A stretch of 6,008 nt of DNA. Source: Candidatus Aenigmatarchaeota archaeon (lineage in GTDB: Archaea > Aenigmatarchaeota > Aenigmatarchaeia > GW2011-AR5). Of this stretch, positions 1 to 4,802 are shown one piece after another; positions within the stretch are counted from its first letter, which is position 1, and each line of letters begins with the position of its first letter. The position numbers and the translations under genes were made by a program. The notes under the pieces were generated by a model that searched no databases, had not been told where the DNA came from, and saw only the letters and a program-made list of their open reading frames with translations. The DNA lies in NCBI GenBank assembly GCA_018304565.1, contig JAGVVX010000024.1, forward strand, positions 1 to 6,008. Direction: 5' to 3'.

Positions 1-34
1 AATATTTTCGACAGAAGCATTCTCATATTGTAAA

Positions 35-43
35 GCTTATAAA
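35..43 (+). promoter_or_regulatory. TATA-box promoter for the two small genes
   Basis: The stretch GCTTATAAAG matches an archaeal TATA box. Its centre is near position 39, so transcription should start about 25 bases on, near 63-67. That gives a leader of roughly 20-25 bases, long enough to hold the Shine-Dalgarno site GAGGT at 76-80. The box is nearly symmetric, so a divergent gene off the left edge could share it, but too little sequence remains to judge. Confidence 0.5.
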
Positions 44-87
44 GTTAAGCATGAATAAAATCTATTCAACAGATTGAGGTATGACTT

Positions 88-339
88 ATGGTACATGCTG
101 GGGTAAAACTTGTAATTGGTTTATTGATATTATTTGCCGGTATATACTGGTATGCGGCCGATTTTCTGAGGCTGCCTGGATTTTCAATGTTCGGCACAGA
201 AGCATGGATGGCACTCAAAACAGTATTCATCGGCGTCTTCGGCCTGTTTCTTATTTTCGTTGGAGCAATAGTCGCCTGGATTGAATATGAAGACCTGAAA
301 TGGGAACGCAGGGAAAAATCTGAGAAGAAGAGGAAATAA
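88..339 (+). CDS. Small two-pass membrane protein of unknown function
   Basis: This 83-residue protein belongs to no family I recognise. It has two hydrophobic segments, at about residues 7-22 (VIGLLILFAGIYWY core) and 43-65 (FIGVFGLFLIFVGAIVAW core), joined by a short loop of about 20 residues. The C-terminal tail (66-83) is rich in Lys, Arg and Glu and by the positive-inside rule should be cytoplasmic, which places the loop outside. The start at 88 is chosen because GAGGT (76-80) sits seven bases upstream. An ATG at 81 in another frame is too close to that site and opens only a frame with no protein-like character. The gene is followed 21 bp later by another small gene with its own strong ribosome site, so the two are probably co-transcribed. 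Small two-helix proteins of this kind are common unassigned genes in archaea. Any role in membrane organisation or as a subunit of a larger complex is a guess. Confidence 0.8.
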   Translation: MVHAGVKLVIGLLILFAGIYWYAADFLRLPGFSMFGTEAWMALKTVFIGVFGLFLIFVGAIVAWIEYEDLKWERREKSEKKRK

Positions 340-348
340 GTCTTTGAC

Positions 349-353
349 GGAGG
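349..353 (+). promoter_or_regulatory. Strong Shine-Dalgarno site of the 75-residue gene
   Basis: GGAGG lies seven bases before the ATG at 361 and matches the archaeal anti-SD sequence. It falls in the 21-bp gap after the upstream stop codon. This fixes the start and supports translation from a shared mRNA with the membrane-protein gene. Confidence 0.75.
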
Positions 354-360
354 ATTCTGA

Positions 361-588
361 ATGGTAACGTTTGAAACATTAAAATCCGAGGAAATAAAGT
401 TCGGGAACAACAATTTTCTGGAAATAGCAAGGAAAAAGGCAATTTCTGACGACGGAGAAAACGAGTTTATTTCTATAAGCCGGGGTTTCATAACACCGGA
501 CGGCGAAAAACGCTACAGGAAAAACTTTACATTGCCATTAAATTCTGAAGTCATTGATTTTGTTGTAGAGAACCTGAAGAAAGTATAA
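361..588 (+). CDS. Small conserved-looking soluble protein, possibly PC4-like fold
   Basis: This 75-residue protein has no membrane segment or signal peptide. The pattern suggests four short beta strands, at about residues 11-14 (EIKFG), 19-27 (FLEIARKKA), 35-43 (NEFISISRGF) and 50-58 (KRYRKNFTL). A single C-terminal helix follows (62-74, SEVIDFVVENLKK). Strands followed by a helix, with Arg and Lys on the strands, resemble the single-strand-DNA-binding PC4/transcriptional coactivator fold, but I see no diagnostic motif, so the resemblance is only structural inference. The start is set by GGAGG at 349-353. The gene is the second of a two-gene unit with a small membrane protein. What the pair does together cannot be read from the sequence. 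A T-tract at 632-636 may end the transcript. I am confident it is a real gene and unsure of its function. Confidence 0.75.
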   Translation: MVTFETLKSEEIKFGNNNFLEIARKKAISDDGENEFISISRGFITPDGEKRYRKNFTLPLNSEVIDFVVENLKKV

Positions 589-639
589 GCCAGCTCAGAA
601 CCCATCATATTATATTTAATAATTCATGATCTTTTTCAG

Positions 640-915
640 CTACCATTCGCCGATATATCTTATTATTTCTGTCTGCAGTTTCCCAGCCCTTTCCCAGAGG
701 GTGTTATCTTTATTCCCTTGCTGCCTGATTTCATCGTGTACCACAGGACAGGAAATAACGCGAAAAAGGTCTGCCACATACCCGTCCAGTGAGCTTCTTT
801 CTTCATCGGAAAGAAAGCGGGCATCGCCCCTTATCATTGTGTACACTGTTCTGATCCTTTTGTACTCCGTCTCTGCTTCTTCCAGCGTTAGCATTGGATC
901 GAAAGAGAGTTTCAT
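640..915 (-). CDS. 91-residue helical protein of unknown function
   Basis: I do not recognise this protein. It is soluble, charged and predicted mostly helical: a helix at about 10-29 (LEEAETEYKRIRTVYTMIRG), a second from about 37-56, and a third from about 74-88. It has two histidine/cysteine positions (Cys56, His60) but no metal-site pattern. The start at 915 is preceded by AAGGT (921-925 on this strand) at a spacing of five bases. A TATA-like CTTATAAAT (945-953) in the gap after the upstream gene could give a separate start near 922. It lies 40 bp downstream of the coiled-coil gene on the same strand and may form a transcription unit with it. A 104-codon frame runs antisense on the + strand (626-940). 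That frame is Ser- and Cys-rich with no plausible ribosome site, so the minus-strand frame is the better choice. Confidence 0.65.
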   Translation of the reverse strand: MKLSFDPMLTLEEAETEYKRIRTVYTMIRGDARFLSDEERSSLDGYVADLFRVISCPVVHDEIRQQGNKDNTLWERAGKLQTEIIRYIGEW

Positions 916-944
916 CTTGCACCTTAATAATTCATGTTAACAGG

Positions 945-953
945 ATTTATAAG
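945..953 (-). promoter_or_regulatory. Possible internal TATA box for the 91-residue gene
   Basis: On the minus strand this reads CTTATAAAT. It is centred about 34 bases before the ATG at 915, which would place the start of transcription near 922-924 and leave a leader of about eight bases. It sits right after the stop codon of the coiled-coil gene, so the small gene could be read both from this promoter and by read-through. Confidence 0.35.
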
Positions 954-955
954 AT

Positions 956-2296
956 TCACTTCTTTTTCCTTCTCATCTGCCTGTCCATCTTATCAACCTT
1001 TTTGCTCATCCTCTTTATAAGTTTTAGCGTTTCTGCCTGCTTCTTGGATATTTTCGCAGCGTCCTTCTTCTGCTTGTCTATTGCTTTCTGGACTTTCTTG
1101 ACCCTGCCGTCGACCTGATCGATGTCATCATACAGCACGTCTCTTAGGTTTTGCAAATCACCAACTTTCCTCATTGTTACATTCAATATGTCATCTGTTT
1201 TTTTGTCAACTTCTTCCGCAGTCTCCTTGAGCTTTATCGAACTGGTTTCAAGCAGCTGGATGTTTTTTTCCATCATTTCTTTGGAGACGCCTATGTCAGA
1301 AAGCATTATGCTCAGGTACTGGTTCCTTTCAAACACATCGTTTCTCAGGTCTCTCAGGTTATCCTGCAATGTCCCAAGCAGAACTGCGCTCTGTTCTATA
1401 GCAGCCCTCGAGGCGCCATAGCTTTCAACCATATTGCCCAAGCCGGCAGATTTCTCTTCAAGCAGCGGTGCCAGCTGTGACAGCGTTTCCATGGCTGAGG
1501 CAAGCGTCATGTTCCTCTTCTCTATATCTTCAACACTTTCCTTGAGCCTTATCGAGGATGATTCGAGGCGGCTTGCGCTTATGTCTGTCATGTCGCGCGA
1601 GAGAGCAATCTCAGAAATAAGCAATTTCATATCGTCGTTCTTTTGCAGGACATCAGAGGCGATCCTGTCGAGCTTTTCTTGCAAAGAAGCAAGCGAAGAG
1701 GAGCTTTTCCGGATATTCTCGTCGGCTTCTGCAATGCCTTCAGCAGCCGCGCCGAAATTTTTTGTGCGCTCTTCCAGCGTTTCTGCCAGTGAAGAGATGT
1801 CTTTTGCCATAGCGAGCATTATTTCATTTCTCTGCTCAGTAACCTTAGACAGATAGTTTATCCGCGGCATGAGTTCCTTTAGCTCGGTTTCGGTTTCCCT
1901 GAATGCAGATGTTGCGTAATCAATTTCTGTTGTTTTCGCCCTGAAATTGTTAAGAGCGCCTTCAAGGCGGGAAATAGTAAGTGCCATGTCCTCTGAATGA
2001 TTCTCAGCTTCCTTGAGCCTGTTTTCAAGAGCAGGCATGGAATCCAGCTTTTCCAGCCGCTGGTTCTGGAGCTCAAGTACATTCTTGATGTCCACAAGGC
2101 TGTCCCTGACTGCACCAAGCATATCAAGCGTTGGCGAAGCCTCAGAAACCTTATCTTCAGAAAGCACTTTCTGAGATGCCAGAGAATCCAGGATTCTTTG
2201 GGCATCTAGGAGCACACGCACATATTCCTCCTCAACAGCTGTGATGTCAGAAGGCAGTTCTTCAGTCAAGCGCGGCCTTGTCGGCAATTCTTCCAT
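956..2296 (-). CDS. Long coiled-coil protein with 105-residue tandem repeats and basic tail
   Basis: This 446-residue protein is almost entirely heptad-patterned alpha helix, with no signal peptide or membrane segment. The first 20 residues are Pro-containing and acidic and look flexible. Residues 166-270 and 271-375 are two tandem repeats that align with no gap at an offset of exactly 105 residues, which is 15 heptads. By hand count they are about one third identical, with shared blocks such as LEE (174/279), SxxLxxLQ (ending 206/311) and SSIxLKE (247/352). A partial earlier copy is seen around 153-165 (EQRN matching EKRN at 259-262). Residues 398-446 are very basic, with 22 Lys/Arg against 5 Asp/Glu, ending RRKKK. 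That suggests binding to nucleic acid, ribosomes or an acidic membrane surface. A structural, filament or spacer role is inferred; no enzyme domain is present. The ATG at 2296 has a TATA box about 25 bases upstream, so the mRNA is probably leaderless. It resembles coiled-coil parts of chemoreceptors or SMC proteins only in composition. Confidence 0.85.
   Translation of the reverse strand: MEELPTRPRLTEELPSDITAVEEEYVRVLLDAQRILDSLASQKVLSEDKVSEASPTLDMLGAVRDSLVDIKNVLELQNQRLEKLDSMPALENRLKEAENHSEDMALTISRLEGALNNFRAKTTEIDYATSAFRETETELKELMPRINYLSKVTEQRNEIMLAMAKDISSLAETLEERTKNFGAAAEGIAEADENIRKSSSSLASLQEKLDRIASDVLQKNDDMKLLISEIALSRDMTDISASRLESSSIRLKESVEDIEKRNMTLASAMETLSQLAPLLEEKSAGLGNMVESYGASRAAIEQSAVLLGTLQDNLRDLRNDVFERNQYLSIMLSDIGVSKEMMEKNIQLLETSSIKLKETAEEVDKKTDDILNVTMRKVGDLQNLRDVLYDDIDQVDGRVKKVQKAIDKQKKDAAKISKKQAETLKLIKRMSKKVDKMDRQMRRKKK
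1172..1801 (-). repeat. Two tandem 315-bp coding repeats in the coiled-coil gene
   Basis: The repeat units are codons 166-270 (DNA 1487-1801) and 271-375 (DNA 1172-1486). They are mostly diverged at DNA level but keep recognisable stretches. For example TCCTTGAGCTTTATCGA at 1224-1240 and TCCTTGAGCCTTATCGA at 1539-1555 on the + strand differ at one base and sit exactly 315 bp apart. The constant offset without indels points to an old in-frame duplication kept in heptad register. Confidence 0.8.
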
Positions 2297-2317
2297 AAAG
2301 GTGATTCAGCTGCAATT

Positions 2318-2325
2318 ATTTTAAA
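2318..2325 (-). promoter_or_regulatory. TATA box of the coiled-coil gene, leaderless spacing
   Basis: On the minus strand this reads TTTAAAAT and is centred about 25 bases before the ATG at 2296. Archaeal transcription starts about 25 bases after the TATA centre, so the mRNA should begin at or next to the start codon. The short stretch before the ATG has no ribosome site upstream of it, in keeping with a leaderless message. Confidence 0.55.
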
Positions 2326-2380
2326 CCTTTCAGCGATAAAATAAGAAGCACAGAACCATTACAATTGCATAGCGAACGAA

Positions 2381-2388
2381 TATAAAAC
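2381..2388 (+). promoter_or_regulatory. TATA box of the methyltransferase gene
   Basis: TATAAAAC follows a purine-rich stretch (CGAACGAA) that could act as a BRE. Its centre near 2384 predicts a start of transcription near 2409-2411, about nine bases before the ATG at 2419. There is no Shine-Dalgarno site in those bases. The 122-bp spacer 2297-2418 holds this promoter and the opposite one for the coiled-coil gene, and I see nothing else in it. Confidence 0.55.
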
Positions 2389-2418
2389 TTCTTACCCATA
2401 AATAAGAATAGAGCGCGT

Positions 2419-2925
2419 ATGTTTTCTCCAAAAATCTACGAGTCCTGGAAGGATATACAGAGGCAGAAATATGAGAGCATTCTCAACATCTTGGGAAAGG
2501 ATTTCCTGAAAGGGCTCTTTTCCGGAAAGCGCGTACTTGACCTGGGAATAGGATTCGGGTATTTCGAGGGTTTTCTGGAAGAGAATAAAATAAAAGCAAG
2601 AATTATAGGGCTTGACAGGGACCAGGAAGCAGCCCAGAAGTGCAAAGTACCCCTGATCATCGGCAACGCAAACAGGCTTCCATTCAAGAACGAGGCATTC
2701 GACATACTCTTATCCATTGATTCATTCCACTCGATAAAAAGCGGAGATTTCTCAAGGGTAGTAAAAAAGAAAGGTTTCGCACTGATAACAATGTTCTTCA
2801 ACGACTATACTTACGAAAAGACACGCCAAGACCTGGAAGACAAGCTCGTGGGATTTGAGATTGTTTGCGCCTTTGAAATTCGCGGCAAGGAGAGCGAGTA
2901 CGTGGTTTTAGCAAGGAAAAGGTAG
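2419..2925 (+). CDS. Class I SAM-dependent methyltransferase, small
   Basis: This 168-residue protein has the core of a class I (Rossmann-type) methyltransferase, of the Methyltransf_11 kind. Motif I, the SAM glycine loop, is VLDLGIGFGYFEG at residues 39-51. The acidic residue after strand 2, which binds the ribose, is in IIGLDRD (62-68, Asp66). Motif III/IV lies in NANRLPFKNEAFDILLSID (83-101). The final strands are FALITMFF (120-127) and EYVVLARKR (160-168). The N-terminal part (IYESWKDIQRQKYESIL) is a helix that probably caps the SAM pocket. The protein is short: there is no large insertion for substrate recognition, so the substrate cannot be told. It could be a small molecule, a protein or an RNA base. 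The gene stands alone between a divergent coiled-coil gene and a convergent argS, and starts from its own TATA box with a very short leader. The fold is clear; the specific reaction is unknown. Confidence 0.85.
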   Translation: MFSPKIYESWKDIQRQKYESILNILGKDFLKGLFSGKRVLDLGIGFGYFEGFLEENKIKARIIGLDRDQEAAQKCKVPLIIGNANRLPFKNEAFDILLSIDSFHSIKSGDFSRVVKKKGFALITMFFNDYTYEKTRQDLEDKLVGFEIVCAFEIRGKESEYVVLARKR

Positions 2926-2935
2926 TTTCACTTAA

Positions 2936-2955
2936 TTTCTTTTTCCAAGGTTTTT
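2936..2955 (+). terminator. T-rich terminator after the methyltransferase gene
   Basis: Two oligo-T tracts (2936-2944, one C inside, and 2951-2955) begin about ten bases after the stop codon. T-tracts without a required hairpin are the usual intrinsic termination signal in archaea, so this is the probable end of the + strand transcript. Confidence 0.5.
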
Positions 2956-2968
2956 CTTCAGGCGACTA

Positions 2969-2985
2969 GACGCACAAAGTGCGTC
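2969..2985. other. Perfect short hairpin between convergent genes
   Basis: GACGCAC (2969-2975) and GTGCGTC (2979-2985) are perfect 7-bp inverted arms around an AAA loop. It lies midway between the convergent ends of the methyltransferase gene and argS, so it would fold in either read-through transcript. It is GC-rich against its AT-rich surroundings. It could block read-through or protect 3' ends. It has no T-run directly next to it on either strand, so it is not a classical bacterial terminator. Confidence 0.5.
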
Positions 2986-2997
2986 ATTTCCTTCGAG

Positions 2998-3002
2998 AAA
3001 AA
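2998..3002 (-). terminator. T5 tract after the argS stop codon
   Basis: On the minus strand a TTTTT run begins six bases after the argS stop, within the 12-bp palindrome AAAAAGCTTTTT (2998-3009) that includes part of the stop codon. It is a plausible archaeal termination signal for argS. Confidence 0.4.
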
Positions 3003-3007
3003 GCTTT

Positions 3008-4678
3008 TTACATTCTTTCCAGAGGCTTTATGCCCAGGAGCCCCATGCCCGTTCTCAGGACAATTGCCACGCACGAAACAAGGACGAGCAGTTCTTCTTC
3101 CCTTTCGGCACCGACAACACGCTTTGCATGATAGAATTCATTGAAAAGCGTAGCCAATTCGAACAGGTATTTTGCAAGATAGTTCGGCTTCATTTCATGG
3201 GCGCTTTTCTTGATGATCCACGGAAACCCTGAAATCTTCTTGATTATTGGTATTTCATCGTTCTCAAAAATGATTTTCTTTGACGGCTTTTTCCTGCTTT
3301 TCTGCAGTATTGACCTGGCCCTTGCATATGTGTACTGCAGATAAGGCCCCGTGTCGCCTTCGAAACTTATCGCCTGGGCTGCATCAAAAAGTATGTCCTT
3401 AACGGGCTCAATCTTCAGCATGTAATATTTTGCAGCTGCAATTGCTATGGCTTCTGCAATATCGGATTTTGCCTTTTCATTATACTTTTGTTTGTTGAGA
3501 TACTGCTCAAGCACTTCTTTTTTCAGCTCATCAAGAAGCCACTCGCCCTCAATTACTTTGCCCAGGCGTGATGACATCTTTCCTTCCTTAAGACTGACCC
3601 AGCCGTAAACAAGATGGAACTGCCTGCCGCCAAATTTTTTAGGGTTAAGTTGTTCCTGCACTTTCAGGGTCCCCGCAAAGAAACTGGCCTGCTCGGGGCC
3701 TGCGACATGCACGCATTTGTCTATCTTTCCAAATTCTGAAAACTCCAGCTCTGCAAGCGCAAGTTCCTTCGCTTCGTAAGTGGGAAAACCCAGCTGGTTC
3801 ACGAAAACCCTTTTGTCCATGCCGTATTTTTCGCCGTCAAAAATCAGGGCACCCTCGCTTTCCGTTAAGACTCCTTTCTTCAAGGCCTGTTTTGCTATTT
3901 TAAGCCCCGGCGCAGCAACCTCAGATTCGAAATACAGCCTGTCAAAGCTTGTATAGAGACGTTTGTATATCCTGTCAAAGTATTCAAGGCTCCATTTCCT
4001 TGTTTCTTTCCACAATTTCATTATATTCGGGTCTTTTTCGTAGAGCTTTCTGTTTAATTCAATAATCTCTTTTCTGGCGTTCTCGTCTTCTTCGTAAAGG
4101 CTGCTGCCTCTTGCATAAGCTCCTCCAAGAAATCTGATCTTCTCGTCCAGCGACGAGAATTTTTTCATGCCCTTCAGCCTGATTCCATAAAGGCATTTTG
4201 CAATATGCAGCCCCACGTCGCCCTGATAGTTGGCGCGTATAACATTGCTCCCTGAGAATTCCAGTATCCTCGAGAGCGTTTCGCCTACAGTAATATTTCT
4301 AAGGTGGCCGATATGAAACAGCTTGTGGGTGTTTGGATGGGCGAATTCAACTATAATCTTTTCTTTGGCTTTTCCCCGGCCGTAGTTTTCCTTATTCTTC
4401 AGAATATCCCTGACAATTTCATTCCCAATCGTGTTCCAGTCCGCATAGAAATTGACGTATGGCCCGGAAGCACTTATTGTCTTTACAAGTTTAGATTTAT
4501 TCTTCTTAGAGAAAGATTCTGCAAGTTCTAATGCAATCTTTACTGGATCCTTGTGCAAGGTTTTTGCCAGAGGAAAGCATGGCAGAGCAATGTCTGCTTC
4601 CTGATTTCTTGGAACTTCCAGATGCACTGCATGAGTTCCGCACAGCTTCTTGACCTGCATGCGGAATTTGTTGAACAT
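3008..4678 (-). CDS. argS: Arginyl-tRNA synthetase
   Basis: ArgRS joins arginine to tRNA-Arg using ATP, in the cytoplasm. This 556-residue protein has the complete class I layout. An N-terminal tRNA-binding domain (about 1-100, with the typical SGPYVNFYAD at 71-80) is followed by the catalytic Rossmann domain. The first signature is EFAHPNTHKLFHIGHLRN (111-128; HIGH at 122-125), followed by NVIRANYQGDVGLHIAK (145-161). AGPEQ (326-330) lies further along the catalytic core. The second signature is KMSS at 367-370. The C-terminal DALR anticodon-binding domain runs from about 437, with the hallmarks GDTGPYLQYTYARARSIL (441-458) and LGIKPLERM (548-556) at the very end. Length is normal for the family. 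The start at 4678 is the first ATG after an in-frame TAG. A TATA box lies about 26 bases upstream, so the mRNA is likely leaderless. An inverted repeat brackets that TATA box and may control expression. The gene diverges from dys. Confidence 0.97.
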   Translation of the reverse strand: MFNKFRMQVKKLCGTHAVHLEVPRNQEADIALPCFPLAKTLHKDPVKIALELAESFSKKNKSKLVKTISASGPYVNFYADWNTIGNEIVRDILKNKENYGRGKAKEKIIVEFAHPNTHKLFHIGHLRNITVGETLSRILEFSGSNVIRANYQGDVGLHIAKCLYGIRLKGMKKFSSLDEKIRFLGGAYARGSSLYEEDENARKEIIELNRKLYEKDPNIMKLWKETRKWSLEYFDRIYKRLYTSFDRLYFESEVAAPGLKIAKQALKKGVLTESEGALIFDGEKYGMDKRVFVNQLGFPTYEAKELALAELEFSEFGKIDKCVHVAGPEQASFFAGTLKVQEQLNPKKFGGRQFHLVYGWVSLKEGKMSSRLGKVIEGEWLLDELKKEVLEQYLNKQKYNEKAKSDIAEAIAIAAAKYYMLKIEPVKDILFDAAQAISFEGDTGPYLQYTYARARSILQKSRKKPSKKIIFENDEIPIIKKISGFPWIIKKSAHEMKPNYLAKYLFELATLFNEFYHAKRVVGAEREEELLVLVSCVAIVLRTGMGLLGIKPLERM

Positions 4679-4685
4679 AAAACTC

Positions 4686-4718
4686 TAGTGCCAAGGGTCT
4701 TTTTAAACATTGGCACTA
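4686..4718. promoter_or_regulatory. Operator-like 9-bp inverted repeat around the argS TATA box
   Basis: TAGTGCCAA (4686-4694) and TTGGCACTA (4710-4718) are perfect inverted arms separated by 15 bases, centre-to-centre 24 bp. The spacer contains the argS TATA box (TTTAAAAA on the minus strand, 4700-4707). Relative to a predicted start near 4678, the arms cover about -8 to -16 and -32 to -40, flanking the box on both sides. That is where archaeal repressors block TBP/TFB or polymerase. No matching site is seen elsewhere in the window. It might instead be a coincidence, but its position argues for a binding site for a dimeric regulator. Confidence 0.5.
4700..4707 (-). promoter_or_regulatory. 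argS: TATA box of argS, leaderless spacing
   Basis: Read on the minus strand this is TTTAAAAA, centred about 26 bases before the ATG at 4678, so transcription should begin at the start codon or within a base or two. No Shine-Dalgarno site is present between box and ATG, which agrees with a leaderless message. Confidence 0.55.
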
Positions 4719-4740
4719 AAATCCTTTCATGTATTGCAAG

Positions 4741-4748
4741 CTTATAAC
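4741..4748 (+). promoter_or_regulatory. TATA-like box upstream of dys
   Basis: CTTATAAC is the best TATA candidate on the + strand before dys. It predicts a start of transcription near 4769-4771 and a leader of about 32 bases, which would include a weak ribosome site AGGT (4793-4796) six bases before the ATG at 4803. The match to a TATA consensus is only fair. Confidence 0.4.
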
Positions 4749-4802
4749 GCAGCCATAAGGCATCTGCAACACCATTAGCTATCTCTTTTTCCAGGTTTTG
4801 TC

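Noticed and set aside
1..26. Possible start of a divergent gene on the minus strand (ATG at 24-26 or 18-20)
   Set aside because: Only a few codons are visible before the window edge, and the near-symmetric TATA box at 35-43 alone cannot show that a gene follows.
81..284. 67-codon frame starting at the ATG at 81
   Set aside because: Its ATG abuts the GAGGT site with no spacing, and the frame overlaps the well-supported membrane-protein gene at 88-339 while giving a protein of random appearance.
361..588. Antitoxin or toxin-antitoxin reading of the two small genes at 88-588
   Set aside because: Small size and pairing invite it, but the first protein is a two-pass membrane protein, no toxin or DNA-binding antitoxin motif is visible, and the idea rests on size alone.
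626..940. 104-codon frame on the + strand opposite the 91-residue gene
   Set aside because: Its product is Ser/Cys/Leu-rich with no recognisable fold, no ribosome site precedes it, and the minus-strand frame has more protein-like composition and a ribosome site.
1122..1856. Several open frames on the + strand across the coiled-coil gene
   Set aside because: They are antisense shadows: Ser/Phe-rich complements of the Glu/Lys/Leu codons of the coiled-coil gene, whose heptad pattern and internal repeat prove the coding strand.
2311..2369. Inverted 7-bp arms TGCAATT and AATTGCA in the coiled-coil/methyltransferase spacer
   Set aside because: Arms are short, AT-rich and 45 bases apart, and do not line up with either TATA box; expected by chance.
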